Shown: positions 34,424-42,303 of the stretch, one piece after another
Layout: each line of letters starts with the position of its first letter
How positions within the stretch are numbered: the stretch's first letter is position 1
NCBI GenBank assembly: GCA_049334165.1
Contig: JBEGHD010000003.1
Source of the DNA: JBEGHD01 sp049334165
GTDB lineage: Bacteria; Bacteroidota; Bacteroidia; Flavobacteriales_D; Sanyastnellaceae
Strand: one strand, 5' to 3'
Length of the DNA: 64,000 nt
Program-made: the position numbers and the translations under genes
Notes under the pieces: generated by a model
What the model saw: the letters and a program-made list of their open reading frames with translations, nothing else
Databases searched by the model: none
Told to the model about the DNA's origin: nothing

Positions 34424-35542
34424 TCACTCCCACTTCCTCCACCACTCTTCAAAAGTTTGAGTGCTGTCTTTTAGGTAAACCATTTCTCCGATTTTGGGGG
34501 TCATCACTGGGAGACTGGCTTCTTGTTCAGCGATCATTTTTAGCGGTTCGTTCCAGGGATGGGCAGCCAGCGCAAACTTGGAGTTGTGCACAGGAAAAAC
34601 CCGATTCGCTGAGAGCTCACCTGCTGCAGTGAACAACTCCGTGGGATGAAGGTGAATGTTCTGCCACCTTTTGTTGTACTGCCCCTGCTCGAGAATGGCC
34701 AAATCAAACGGTCCGTATTTTTCACCCAGCTTCTTGAAAAATGGATCGTGACCGCCATCGCCTCCAATGAACATTTTGAATGCATCCGATTGCAAAACAT
34801 AGGAAGCCCACAGCGATTGATTTCTCTTCAGTCCTCGACCGGAAAAATGGCGTGCCGGAGTGGCTGTCAGTTTCATCTGGTCACCCAGGTCGATGTCATC
34901 GTACCAGTCGAGCTCGGTGATCATGGAGTTGTCGTAGCCCCAGAACTCGAAGTGCTGCCCCACGCCCAATCCACAAATGACTTGTTTCACTTTGCCGTTA
35001 AGCTTCAGAATTGTCTGGTGGTCGAGGTGGTCGTAGTGATCGTGCGAAATGATCAGGTAATCGATTTCGGGCAGGTCTTCTGTGACGTAGAGGTCGGTAC
35101 CTTTAAACGCTTTGTTGGTAAAAGAAAAAGGCGCTGCATAACCACTAAAAACCGGATCTACTAAAAACGTTTTCCCGTCCAGTTGAATGTAGTACGAAGA
35201 ATGGCCAAACCAAATCAGCACGTTTTCCTGTCTGCTCAAACTTTTGATGTCCGACTTTTCGAACTCGAGGGAATCGTCCGGATTGAGATTTTCCTTTTTG
35301 GAAAAGGCGAAATCGAGCATGGTCATAAAACCACTTTTGTCTGATGTGAACGTAGGTGTCTCACTCAGGTTTTTAAACTCTCCATCCCGATAATTTGGCG
35401 ATGCTTTTATTCGCTCCAGCCTTTCGCCCTTTGGCAACTGCCCAAACTGTGGTTGATTTAGGATACCGATCATAGCTACAACTAGTAAAATTGCGAAATC
35501 CAACAGCAGAAGAAGAGCACGTTTCCATTTGCGAGATTTCAT
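34424..35542 (-). CDS. MBL-fold hydrolase (UlaG/NAPE-PLD-like)
   Basis: 372 aa. One N-terminal membrane anchor (RALLLLLDFAILLVVAMIGI), then a metallo-beta-lactamase domain with the metal motif SHDHYDHLD near residue 170 and later ligands in GGDGGHD and HLHPTELF. Proteins of this type hydrolyse phosphodiester or lactone bonds; the substrate is unknown. It marks the start of ordinary chromosomal sequence and is divergent from the SDR gene. Confidence 0.9.
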   Translation of the reverse strand: MKSRKWKRALLLLLDFAILLVVAMIGILNQPQFGQLPKGERLERIKASPNYRDGEFKNLSETPTFTSDKSGFMTMLDFAFSKKENLNPDDSLEFEKSDIKSLSRQENVLIWFGHSSYYIQLDGKTFLVDPVFSGYAAPFSFTNKAFKGTDLYVTEDLPEIDYLIISHDHYDHLDHQTILKLNGKVKQVICGLGVGQHFEFWGYDNSMITELDWYDDIDLGDQMKLTATPARHFSGRGLKRNQSLWASYVLQSDAFKMFIGGDGGHDPFFKKLGEKYGPFDLAILEQGQYNKRWQNIHLHPTELFTAAGELSANRVFPVHNSKFALAAHPWNEPLKMIAEQEASLPVMTPKIGEMVYLKDSTQTFEEWWRKWE

Positions 35543-35625
35543 GACGTTAAATATCGTTTTTAATTATTGGCTCTGGTAGTTCATTCACAAATATTGAGTC
35601 TAAACTATCGTCCGGTCACAATGTT

Positions 35626-35633
35626 AACTTTGG
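35626..35633 (+). promoter_or_regulatory. -7 box TAACTTTG
   Basis: Perfect TAnnTTTG box 35 bases before the SDR start; no clear -33 element at the usual distance. Confidence 0.45.
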
Positions 35634-35667
35634 CACCTGAAGAACCAGAAAAAATTTAAACCACAGC

Positions 35668-36423
35668 ATGAACAAAATAGCACTTGTAACCGGGGGCAGC
35701 CGTGGTCTTGGGAAAGACATGGCGCTCAACATTGCCAAAAAAGGAATCGACCTCGTTATCACTTATCACAACAATGAAGAAGGTGCTAACAAAACTGCAC
35801 AGGAAATAAAAAAACTCGGTCAGGAAGCACATGTTTTTCAACTCGACACGCGTGATGTGAGCAGCTTCGATCACTTCCTCAAAAACATGAGCTCCACTTT
35901 GAAGGAAAAACGCGGTAGCGAAAAGATCGATTTCCTGGTCAATAATGCCGGCATCGGGATTTACAAGCCTTTCAGCGAAACCACCGAAGAAGATTTTGAC
36001 GAATTGATGAACACCAATTTCAAAGGTGTTTATTTCCTCACACAAAAAGCGCTGGAATTCATGAATGACGAAGGCAGAATCATCAACATCTCCTCCGGTC
36101 TGGCACGTTTTTCACTTCCCGGTTCTTCGGCTTACGGACCGATGAAAGCTGCGATAGATTCTTTCACGCGCTACCTGGCAAAAGAACTCGCTCCGCGAAA
36201 AATCCGCGCTAACGTGGTAGCTCCCGGAGCCATCGCCACAGATTTTGGCGGAGGCGAAAACCGCGACAACGAAAAGAAACGCGAAGTAGTGGCTGCCAAC
36301 ACAGCTTTGGGTCGTGTTGGCGAGCCCGAAGACATCGGTGGTGTGGTGGCCTTCCTCTGCACCGAAGACGCACGTTGGATCAACGGACAGCGGATTGAAG
36401 CTACAGGTGGGATGATGCTTTGA
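35668..36423 (+). CDS. SDR-family oxidoreductase (FabG-like)
   Basis: 251 aa classical short-chain dehydrogenase. NAD(P) site VTGGSRGLGKDMA, NNAGIG, catalytic Ser in SSGLARFSLPGSS and Y-x-x-x-K in AYGPMK, then the APGAIATDFGGGE loop. It reduces carbonyls or oxidises alcohols using NAD(P); the substrate is unknown. Monocistronic, followed by a bidirectional terminator. Confidence 0.9.
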   Translation: MNKIALVTGGSRGLGKDMALNIAKKGIDLVITYHNNEEGANKTAQEIKKLGQEAHVFQLDTRDVSSFDHFLKNMSSTLKEKRGSEKIDFLVNNAGIGIYKPFSETTEEDFDELMNTNFKGVYFLTQKALEFMNDEGRIINISSGLARFSLPGSSAYGPMKAAIDSFTRYLAKELAPRKIRANVVAPGAIATDFGGGENRDNEKKREVVAANTALGRVGEPEDIGGVVAFLCTEDARWINGQRIEATGGMML

Positions 36424-36462
36424 TTTTCGACAGCATTGACAAAATCCTCAACTCTACAAAAA

Positions 36463-36506
36463 AAGCGCAGCGGGCTTTCAGCTTAACTGAAATTCCCACT
36501 GCGCTT
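36463..36506. terminator. Bidirectional terminator
   Basis: AAGCGCAGCGGG (36463-36474) pairs with CCCACTGCGCTT (36495-36506) with one mismatch, and TTTCAG/CTGAAA pair inside. It separates two convergent genes. Confidence 0.85.
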
Positions 36507-36528
36507 CTAGTCTAATCAAAGGTTGGTC

Positions 36529-37098
36529 TTATTCGACCACAATAAATTTACCTCTCATCATCATGTAGTGTCCTGGGAAACTACAGATGTACCAGTAGGT
36601 TCCTGCTTCGGGCGCAGTAAAGGTGATGGTGTCTTCCTGTCCTCCACCAAGCATTTTGGTGTGGGCAATAATTTGACCCTCCATAGATTTCGGAATGTAG
36701 CCATTGTCTGGAGCTTCTGATGCTGCCAGAGCAAACTTGTCCAGATCAGCTCCCTGCTTCATTAGCACCCAGTTGTGCCCCATTGCTTTGATGTCCTGTT
36801 TTCCAACGTGCTTCAACGTGAGGGTCACTTCCTGACCAGCTCTCGCATACATTTCGCGTTTGTTGTACTTCATTTCATCGTTGCCTTCGATGGTCAGCTC
36901 AATAGCTGGACCCTCGGGAACCTCAACTTTTGGCTCCTCTTCTTTTTTCGGCTCGGCTTTTTCAGTTTTTGCTGGTTTCTGCTGAGTTGTTGTTTCCTCT
37001 TTTTTTGCCTTGTCAGATTCCGATGATCCCCCACCACATGATGCGAGAATGAAAGTAGCGCTGAGTGCGGCAAAAAGAAATAATTTCAAATTTTTCAT
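36529..37098 (-). CDS. Azurin/plastocyanin-like copper lipoprotein
   Basis: 189 aa. Lipobox ILASCGGG, then a Lys/Glu/Pro-rich linker to about residue 60. The cupredoxin domain carries copper ligands His (AMGHNWVL), Cys and His (YICSFPGHY) and Met (MMMRG). Azurin-type blue copper proteins carry electrons outside the inner membrane. The long charged linker would tether the domain to the membrane. Its downstream terminator is shared with the SDR gene. Confidence 0.92.
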   Translation of the reverse strand: MKNLKLFLFAALSATFILASCGGGSSESDKAKKEETTTQQKPAKTEKAEPKKEEEPKVEVPEGPAIELTIEGNDEMKYNKREMYARAGQEVTLTLKHVGKQDIKAMGHNWVLMKQGADLDKFALAASEAPDNGYIPKSMEGQIIAHTKMLGGGQEDTITFTAPEAGTYWYICSFPGHYMMMRGKFIVVE

Positions 37099-37357
37099 TG
37101 CTATTTATTTTTCTTTAAAAAGTTGGTTTCTAAACTTCTGGTGTGGTAACCAGTAAGACTTAGTGATGTTCTTTGAGTTTTCGATGATTCTTGAACACCT
37201 AAAAAAGTCTCCGCAGTTACCTGACCTTCTGATTTAATTTAACGCAAAAGTAGAGGGCAACTCTTAAGGAAACACTAACCCAGATTAAGGTAAAACATGA
37301 CATTGGTCAGAATTGGAAGAAGGATGAATAATGGTAGTGACCAAAAGCCTTTTGAAC

Positions 37358-37831
37358 TCAGCCGCCTTTCATCCAAAATTGATCTTCCCAGCCGTTGTCG
37401 CTCACTCCATCGGAGTTGTGTCTTTTTTCGATTTCCGAAAGCTCGTCCTGAGATGCGGCATCCTGAACTTTATTGAAAAGCTTGCGCTCTTCGAACCGAA
37501 TGTGATCGTTGAGTAAATCGGCAAACTCCAGCAAATGGCTGTAATCCATTTCATCTTCAGACATCATTCTTTCAATCTGGCGATGCTCTTTGAGGGCCCT
37601 TTTGACAAGAGGATCTGCAGCACCCAAAACCGGAAAAACCCATCTCTCTTCCATCTGGAAATGGTCGGTAAGAAATTTCTCGTAGAACCAGTTGACGTAG
37701 GCTGCTATTCTTTTAGATTCAATGCTTTTAGAAACGCCCTGTTTAATCTTCCAGCTGAGAAGTAATCCGTGGTGGTGCTCTCGGCTGAGCGGCTGCAGTT
37801 CTTCAAATCTTTTTATGGGTTTGTTTTTCAT
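37358..37831 (-). CDS. Hemerythrin-domain protein
   Basis: 157 aa four-helix bundle with diiron-type ligands: REHHHGLLLSW, DHFQMEERWVF, KEHRQIERMM and NDHIRFEERKLF. Cytoplasmic. Such proteins bind O2 or NO or handle iron. Stand-alone gene; the 259 bases upstream of the azurin gene contain nothing recognisable. Confidence 0.9.
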   Translation of the reverse strand: MKNKPIKRFEELQPLSREHHHGLLLSWKIKQGVSKSIESKRIAAYVNWFYEKFLTDHFQMEERWVFPVLGAADPLVKRALKEHRQIERMMSEDEMDYSHLLEFADLLNDHIRFEERKLFNKVQDAASQDELSEIEKRHNSDGVSDNGWEDQFWMKGG

Positions 37832-37963
37832 AGCCCTACATTTTCAGTGAAGTAGATCTTAAGTTAAAAAATCACCAAAACAATTTTCCATGGATCAGGT
37901 AACTTTCACTACATTTCTATTCCTTTGATTGTTGACCTTTGGTAGAAATCAATCCCTCGACCC

Positions 37964-38647
37964 ATGAAAACTCTCGGAATGATCGGTGGCACCTCCTGGC
38001 ACGCTACTATTGAGTACTATCGATTTATCAATGAAGGCGTGGCCAGGGAAATCGGCACGCAGGGAAATCCCCCACTCATCATCCACAGCATCAACATTGA
38101 GGTGATGCGATCTCAGGACAAGGACAGAATAGTTTCGACTTACACAGATGTGGCTAAAAAACTTGAAGCTGCCGGAGCTGAAGCCATTGTGATTTGTGCC
38201 AACACCCCGCACCTGGTTTACAAAGAAGTGCAACCGCAGATCACAATTCCCTTTTTGCACATCGCCAGAGCCACTGGCAAAGAGGCCCAAAAACTGGGAC
38301 TCAAAAAGCTCGGCATCCTCGGCAACAAGCCCACAATGACCGGCAACTTCATCCACAACATTATCGAAAATGAGTTTGAAATTGACCTCATCACTCCGCA
38401 GGGTGAGTCGCTAGATCGGTCGCACCACTTCGTTTCAAAAGAGTTGACACAGGGCGAATTCACCAAAGAGGCCCGCCAGTTTTATAAACGCGAAATTGAA
38501 AATCTGCAAAGCCGCGGTGCAGATGGAATCGTTCTGGGCTGCACCGAGCTGCCGATTTTATTGAAAGACCAGCAAAGTGAGATTCCGCTCCTTTCAACAA
38601 CGCACCTGCACGCTCAAATGGCTGTGGATTTTATTTTAGGTCACTGA
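37964..38647 (+). CDS. Aspartate/glutamate racemase family protein
   Basis: 227 aa. MIGGTSWHATIEYYRFINEG at the start, first catalytic Cys in IVICANTPHLVYKEV and second in IVLGCTELPILL, the two-thiol proton relay of PLP-independent racemases (YgeA/RacX type). It interconverts D- and L-Asp or other amino acids. Full length for the family. Confidence 0.92.
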   Translation: MKTLGMIGGTSWHATIEYYRFINEGVAREIGTQGNPPLIIHSINIEVMRSQDKDRIVSTYTDVAKKLEAAGAEAIVICANTPHLVYKEVQPQITIPFLHIARATGKEAQKLGLKKLGILGNKPTMTGNFIHNIIENEFEIDLITPQGESLDRSHHFVSKELTQGEFTKEARQFYKREIENLQSRGADGIVLGCTELPILLKDQQSEIPLLSTTHLHAQMAVDFILGH

Positions 38648-38700
38648 CGGGAAAACAATCTGCGCTCTTAGGACTTGTCTAGTTAAAAGACAAAATCATT

Positions 38701-39627
38701 ATGAGCAATAGTTGGAATTGGAAAGAAGCTCCCCTACAGACAGGAAAAATCGCGGTTGTGACAGGAGCCAACACAGGGCTTGGTTTTGAAGCCACAAAAG
38801 CACTAGCAGAAAAAGGAGCCAAAGTAATCATGGCTTGCCGAAACATGGATAAGGCTAAAGCTGCACAGCGCGAACTTCTGTTGGAAAATCAGGGGTTACT
38901 CCTGGAGCCTATGGAACTCGACCTGGCGGACTTTGAATCAGTGAGAGGGTTTGCTAAAAACTTCTCATCTAAATACGACAGTCTTGATTTGTTGATCAAC
39001 AATGCCGGAGTGATGATGCCGCCTTTCACCAAAACCAAAGACGGCTTCGAGCTGCAGTTTCAGGCCAACTACCTCAGTCATTTCTTGCTCACAAGCCTGC
39101 TGCTGAAAAACCTCGAAAATGCCGAAAACGCCAGAGTGATTTCTCTGGCCAGCCTGGCCCACATGTGGGGCGACATTCAATTTGACGATTACAATTTTGA
39201 GAAAAAGTACGACAAGCAAAAGTCCTATGGGCAAAGTAAACTGGCATGCCTGATGTTTGCTTACGAATTTCAGCGCAGGCTTCAGCGCAAGGGTAGTTCG
39301 GTGATTTCACTGGCAGCTCACCCAGGAGTTTCCGACACGGAACTGGCCCGCCACATGCCCAAATGGATGCGCGTAATCATGCCATTGGTGATGCCACTTT
39401 TTGCTCAAAAAGCAGATAAAGGAGCGCTTCCTCAAATCCGTGCAGCTCTGGATCCTACGCTTTCAGGAGGAGAATATCTGGGACCCGATGGTTCTGGCGG
39501 GAGAAAAGGAAAGCCGGTGGTGGTAGACTCCTCAGAAACTTCTAAGGATGAGAAAAAAGCAGAGAAGCTTTGGGAGCTGTCTGAAAAGCTCACGGAAACA
39601 GAAGTGTTTGAAAAAGTGTCAGTCTGA
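38701..39627 (+). CDS. SDR-family oxidoreductase (retinol dehydrogenase-like)
   Basis: 308 aa. VTGANTGLGFEATKALAEKG binds NAD(P); NNAGVMMPP; catalytic Ser in SLASLAHMWG and Tyr/Lys in SYGQSKLACL. The family acts on lipophilic alcohols or aldehydes. The last 45 residues are charged (DEKKAEKLWELSEKLTE), as is common in this group. Single gene. Confidence 0.9.
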   Translation: MSNSWNWKEAPLQTGKIAVVTGANTGLGFEATKALAEKGAKVIMACRNMDKAKAAQRELLLENQGLLLEPMELDLADFESVRGFAKNFSSKYDSLDLLINNAGVMMPPFTKTKDGFELQFQANYLSHFLLTSLLLKNLENAENARVISLASLAHMWGDIQFDDYNFEKKYDKQKSYGQSKLACLMFAYEFQRRLQRKGSSVISLAAHPGVSDTELARHMPKWMRVIMPLVMPLFAQKADKGALPQIRAALDPTLSGGEYLGPDGSGGRKGKPVVVDSSETSKDEKKAEKLWELSEKLTETEVFEKVSV

Positions 39628-39732
39628 GACCGAAAGCTGACATCAAAAAGTTTCCACAGATCTGTTGACAACAAAGACTTTCAAAAACTATCGAAAATCT
39701 TACCTTTTGCGAGATCAAAATGGTAAAGGAAA

Positions 39733-41133
39733 ATGAAACTAAATTTCTATGGAGCTGCCGGTGAGGTGACTGGAAGTAAACACCTCATCACTCTTAGCAG
39801 CGGAAAGAAAGTGCTTCTCGATTGTGGTTTTTTTCAAGGGCGTGGTGCCGAGAGTGCACAACGCAATCGCCACTTCGATTTCGAGCCAGAGGAAATAGAT
39901 TACCTGATTCTCTCCCATGCGCACATCGACCACTCAGGGAACATTCCGCTACTTGTGAAAAATGGCTTTCGCGGTAAAATTTACGCCACTCCTGCCACTT
40001 TCGATCTTTGTAAAATCATGCTGACCGACAGTGCGCACATCCAACTTTACGATGTGAAGTTTATCAATAAGCGAAGAGCTTCACGCGGCATGGATCCGAT
40101 CGAACCACTCTACGACCAGGCAGATGTGGAGCGATGCCTCAATCACTTTGTAACCATTCCTTATCTCGAAGAATTTAAGATTGATGATGAAGTGAAAGTG
40201 AAGTTCACAGATGCCGGCCACATCCTTGGCGCAGCGGCTGTTAATCTGACAATCAAAGACAACAACAAAACCAAGAAACTCACCTTTACGGGAGATGTGG
40301 GGCGCTATATCAATAAAATTTTAAAAAAACCACAACCGTTTCCTCAGGCTGACTACATCATTTGCGAAAGCACCTATGGCGACCGACTGCATGAATCTAT
40401 TAAACAAGCGAAGGAAAGCCTCCAGAAAGCAGTAGAGGAAACCTGCGTGATGAAAAAAGGCAAGCTCATTATTCCTGCCTTTAGCATTGGTAAAACCCAG
40501 GAAATGGTTTTCACTCTCAACAAGCTCGAGCTGGAAGGAAAGCTGCCAAAAGTCCCCGTGTTTGTGGATAGTCCACTCGCAATCAATGCCACCGAAATAA
40601 TGCGCAACCATCCTGAGTGTTTTGGCAGAGCCACGTTGAAGTTTATGGAAAAAGACCCCGACCCGTTTGGTTTTCAAAGCCTCACCTACGTTCGAGAGGC
40701 TGAGGATTCCAAAAAACTAAATGCCCTAAAAGGACCGGCCATTATCATCTCGGCTTCGGGAATGGCCGATGCCGGAAGAGTGAAGCACCACCTGGCAAAC
40801 AGCCTTGGTGATCAAAAAAACTCAGTTCTCATAATCGGCTACAGTGAGCCTTCATCGCTTAGCGGAAGACTCCTGAGAGGCGACAAGCAGGTGACCATTT
40901 TCGGCAACGAAATAGATGTGAAGGCTGACATCTACAACATCGACTTTTTCAGTGCCCATGCCGACAGCAACGAGCTGATTCAATTCTTATCGTGCCAGGA
41001 CCCATCTCTCGTTAAACGTGTATTCCTGGTGCACGGCAATCCTTCTGCATTGGACAACTTGCGCGACAATCTCAGAGAGAAAGGATTTTACGATGTCACA
41101 GTGGCCGAAAGGAAAGTCACATACGATATTTGA
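39733..41133 (+). CDS. MBL-fold beta-CASP RNA exonuclease-like protein
   Basis: 466 aa. Metallo-beta-lactamase motifs LSHAHIDHSGNIP and DAGHILGAA, TFTGDVG, then the beta-CASP insert (QEMVFTLNKL) with ISASGMADAGRVKHHL and the RMMBL end VHGNPSALDNLRDNL. Such YSH1/RNase J-like enzymes process RNA. Complete and alone. Confidence 0.92.
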   Translation: MKLNFYGAAGEVTGSKHLITLSSGKKVLLDCGFFQGRGAESAQRNRHFDFEPEEIDYLILSHAHIDHSGNIPLLVKNGFRGKIYATPATFDLCKIMLTDSAHIQLYDVKFINKRRASRGMDPIEPLYDQADVERCLNHFVTIPYLEEFKIDDEVKVKFTDAGHILGAAAVNLTIKDNNKTKKLTFTGDVGRYINKILKKPQPFPQADYIICESTYGDRLHESIKQAKESLQKAVEETCVMKKGKLIIPAFSIGKTQEMVFTLNKLELEGKLPKVPVFVDSPLAINATEIMRNHPECFGRATLKFMEKDPDPFGFQSLTYVREAEDSKKLNALKGPAIIISASGMADAGRVKHHLANSLGDQKNSVLIIGYSEPSSLSGRLLRGDKQVTIFGNEIDVKADIYNIDFFSAHADSNELIQFLSCQDPSLVKRVFLVHGNPSALDNLRDNLREKGFYDVTVAERKVTYDI

Positions 41134-41143
41134 TCATTTTTTC

Positions 41144-41173
41144 TTTGGGAAAATTTGATTGCAATTAGCTTTG
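41144..41173 (+). promoter_or_regulatory. Promoter for the 41210 lipoprotein
   Basis: TTTG at 41144-41147, an 18-bp spacer and TAGCTTTG at 41166-41173 match the Bacteroidota consensus; ATG follows at 41210. Confidence 0.6.
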
Positions 41174-41209
41174 CTCTACTTTCACATTTCCAAACCAAAA
41201 TCAAAAGAC

Positions 41210-41806
41210 ATGAAATCGCGTACTTCTTTTTTCACCATACTTTTTGCACTGGCATTTTTCACTTTTACATCTTGCTCTGAAGGTGGCTCTGGCGAATCAG
41301 ATTCGAATGACGAGTCAACAAAAACAGAAAATACCGAAGCGAGCTCAAAGGAAAAAAGTAAAACAGAAGAAATGCTCGAAAAACTGAGCTCCTCAGAGTA
41401 TTCTTCTGAAGATATGCAGAGCGACTCCTACGCGATAGTAACTGCATACCTGACACTCAAAAAATCGCTGGTAAGCTCCAATGCAGAATTTGCTCAGGTA
41501 GCGGGCACCAACCTTGCTGAAAAAATCGAAGACAATGAAGACCTGGCTGAAGTAAAAACACAGGCAGAAGAAATTTCAAATCTCAAAGACATTGAAAAGC
41601 AACGCGAGCTTTTTCACAGCATTTCGCAAGAGATGTATACTTTCTTGAAGCAAAATCCGATTGAGGGCAAAAAGCTCTATCACCAATTCTGTCCAATGGC
41701 TTTCGACAACCAGGGTGCTCACTGGATTAGCGAGTCGAAAGAAATTCGCAATCCCTACTTCGGGGACAAAATGATGAAGTGCGGCAAGACGGAAGAAGAA
41801 CTTTAA
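41210..41806 (+). CDS. Predicted lipoprotein (DUF3347-like arrangement)
   Basis: 198 aa from ATG 41210; a TTG 51 bases earlier lies before the promoter and is rejected. Signal and lipobox ILFALAFFTFTSCSEGG, acidic linker, then a helical domain (AYLTLKKSLVSSNAEFAQVA) ending with the motif LYHQFCPMAFDNQGAHWISE and NPYFGDKMMKCG. The CPMAF...NPYFGDKM pattern is found in DUF3347 and in copper-binding adaptor ends, so copper handling is plausible; Cys, Met and His are placed to bind it. Confidence 0.75.
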   Translation: MKSRTSFFTILFALAFFTFTSCSEGGSGESDSNDESTKTENTEASSKEKSKTEEMLEKLSSSEYSSEDMQSDSYAIVTAYLTLKKSLVSSNAEFAQVAGTNLAEKIEDNEDLAEVKTQAEEISNLKDIEKQRELFHSISQEMYTFLKQNPIEGKKLYHQFCPMAFDNQGAHWISESKEIRNPYFGDKMMKCGKTEEEL

Positions 41807-41901
41807 TCGAGGCCCTGGCGATTTCAAGTGCTGCAATGTTTTGAAGTTAAGTTAAAGCAAACTTTATTTTAACTTTGAGCTGAAACAATTTCAGTCAGCA
41901 C

Positions 41902-42273
41902 ATGCGTTTGAATACAGTTATGCCTTCTGCTCTGAAGAAACATTACAGAGTGGAGTTATCGGGCTACAAGTTGGCAATTGACAAGAATAATTTTCAACTC
42001 GCCTGGAGACATCTGGAGCGTGCTCACGTTCTTGGCCAGGCTTATCCTTTGGAGCATTCTTTGGCCCACTGGAAAATGCTCAAGTTCGGTTTCCGAATAA
42101 AAAATACCCGAGAAATTTTGGGTCAACTGCCCCGACTCTTGGTTGGAGGTGTGAAATCTTTCGTGGGAAAAATTCCTGTAGGCAATACCGGAGGAGCAAA
42201 TGTGCCACCTCTAAAATCGCTACCTATCGAGCCGGACCTTGCAAAAATCTTTCAAGAGGCAGGCGTCCAATAG
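41902..42273 (+). CDS. DUF3703 family protein (chromosomal copy)
   Basis: 123 aa with AWRHLERAHVLGQA, EHSLAHWKMLKFG and GGVKSFVGKIPVGNTGGANV, very like the island copy at 24156. A -7 box TAACTTTG lies at 41870-41877. Function unknown. The downstream neighbour is not metal-related, but the upstream lipoprotein may be. Confidence 0.88.
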   Translation: MRLNTVMPSALKKHYRVELSGYKLAIDKNNFQLAWRHLERAHVLGQAYPLEHSLAHWKMLKFGFRIKNTREILGQLPRLLVGGVKSFVGKIPVGNTGGANVPPLKSLPIEPDLAKIFQEAGVQ

Positions 42274-42303
42274 ATTAATTCTCAAAAAACGAAACAAGTC
42301 GTA

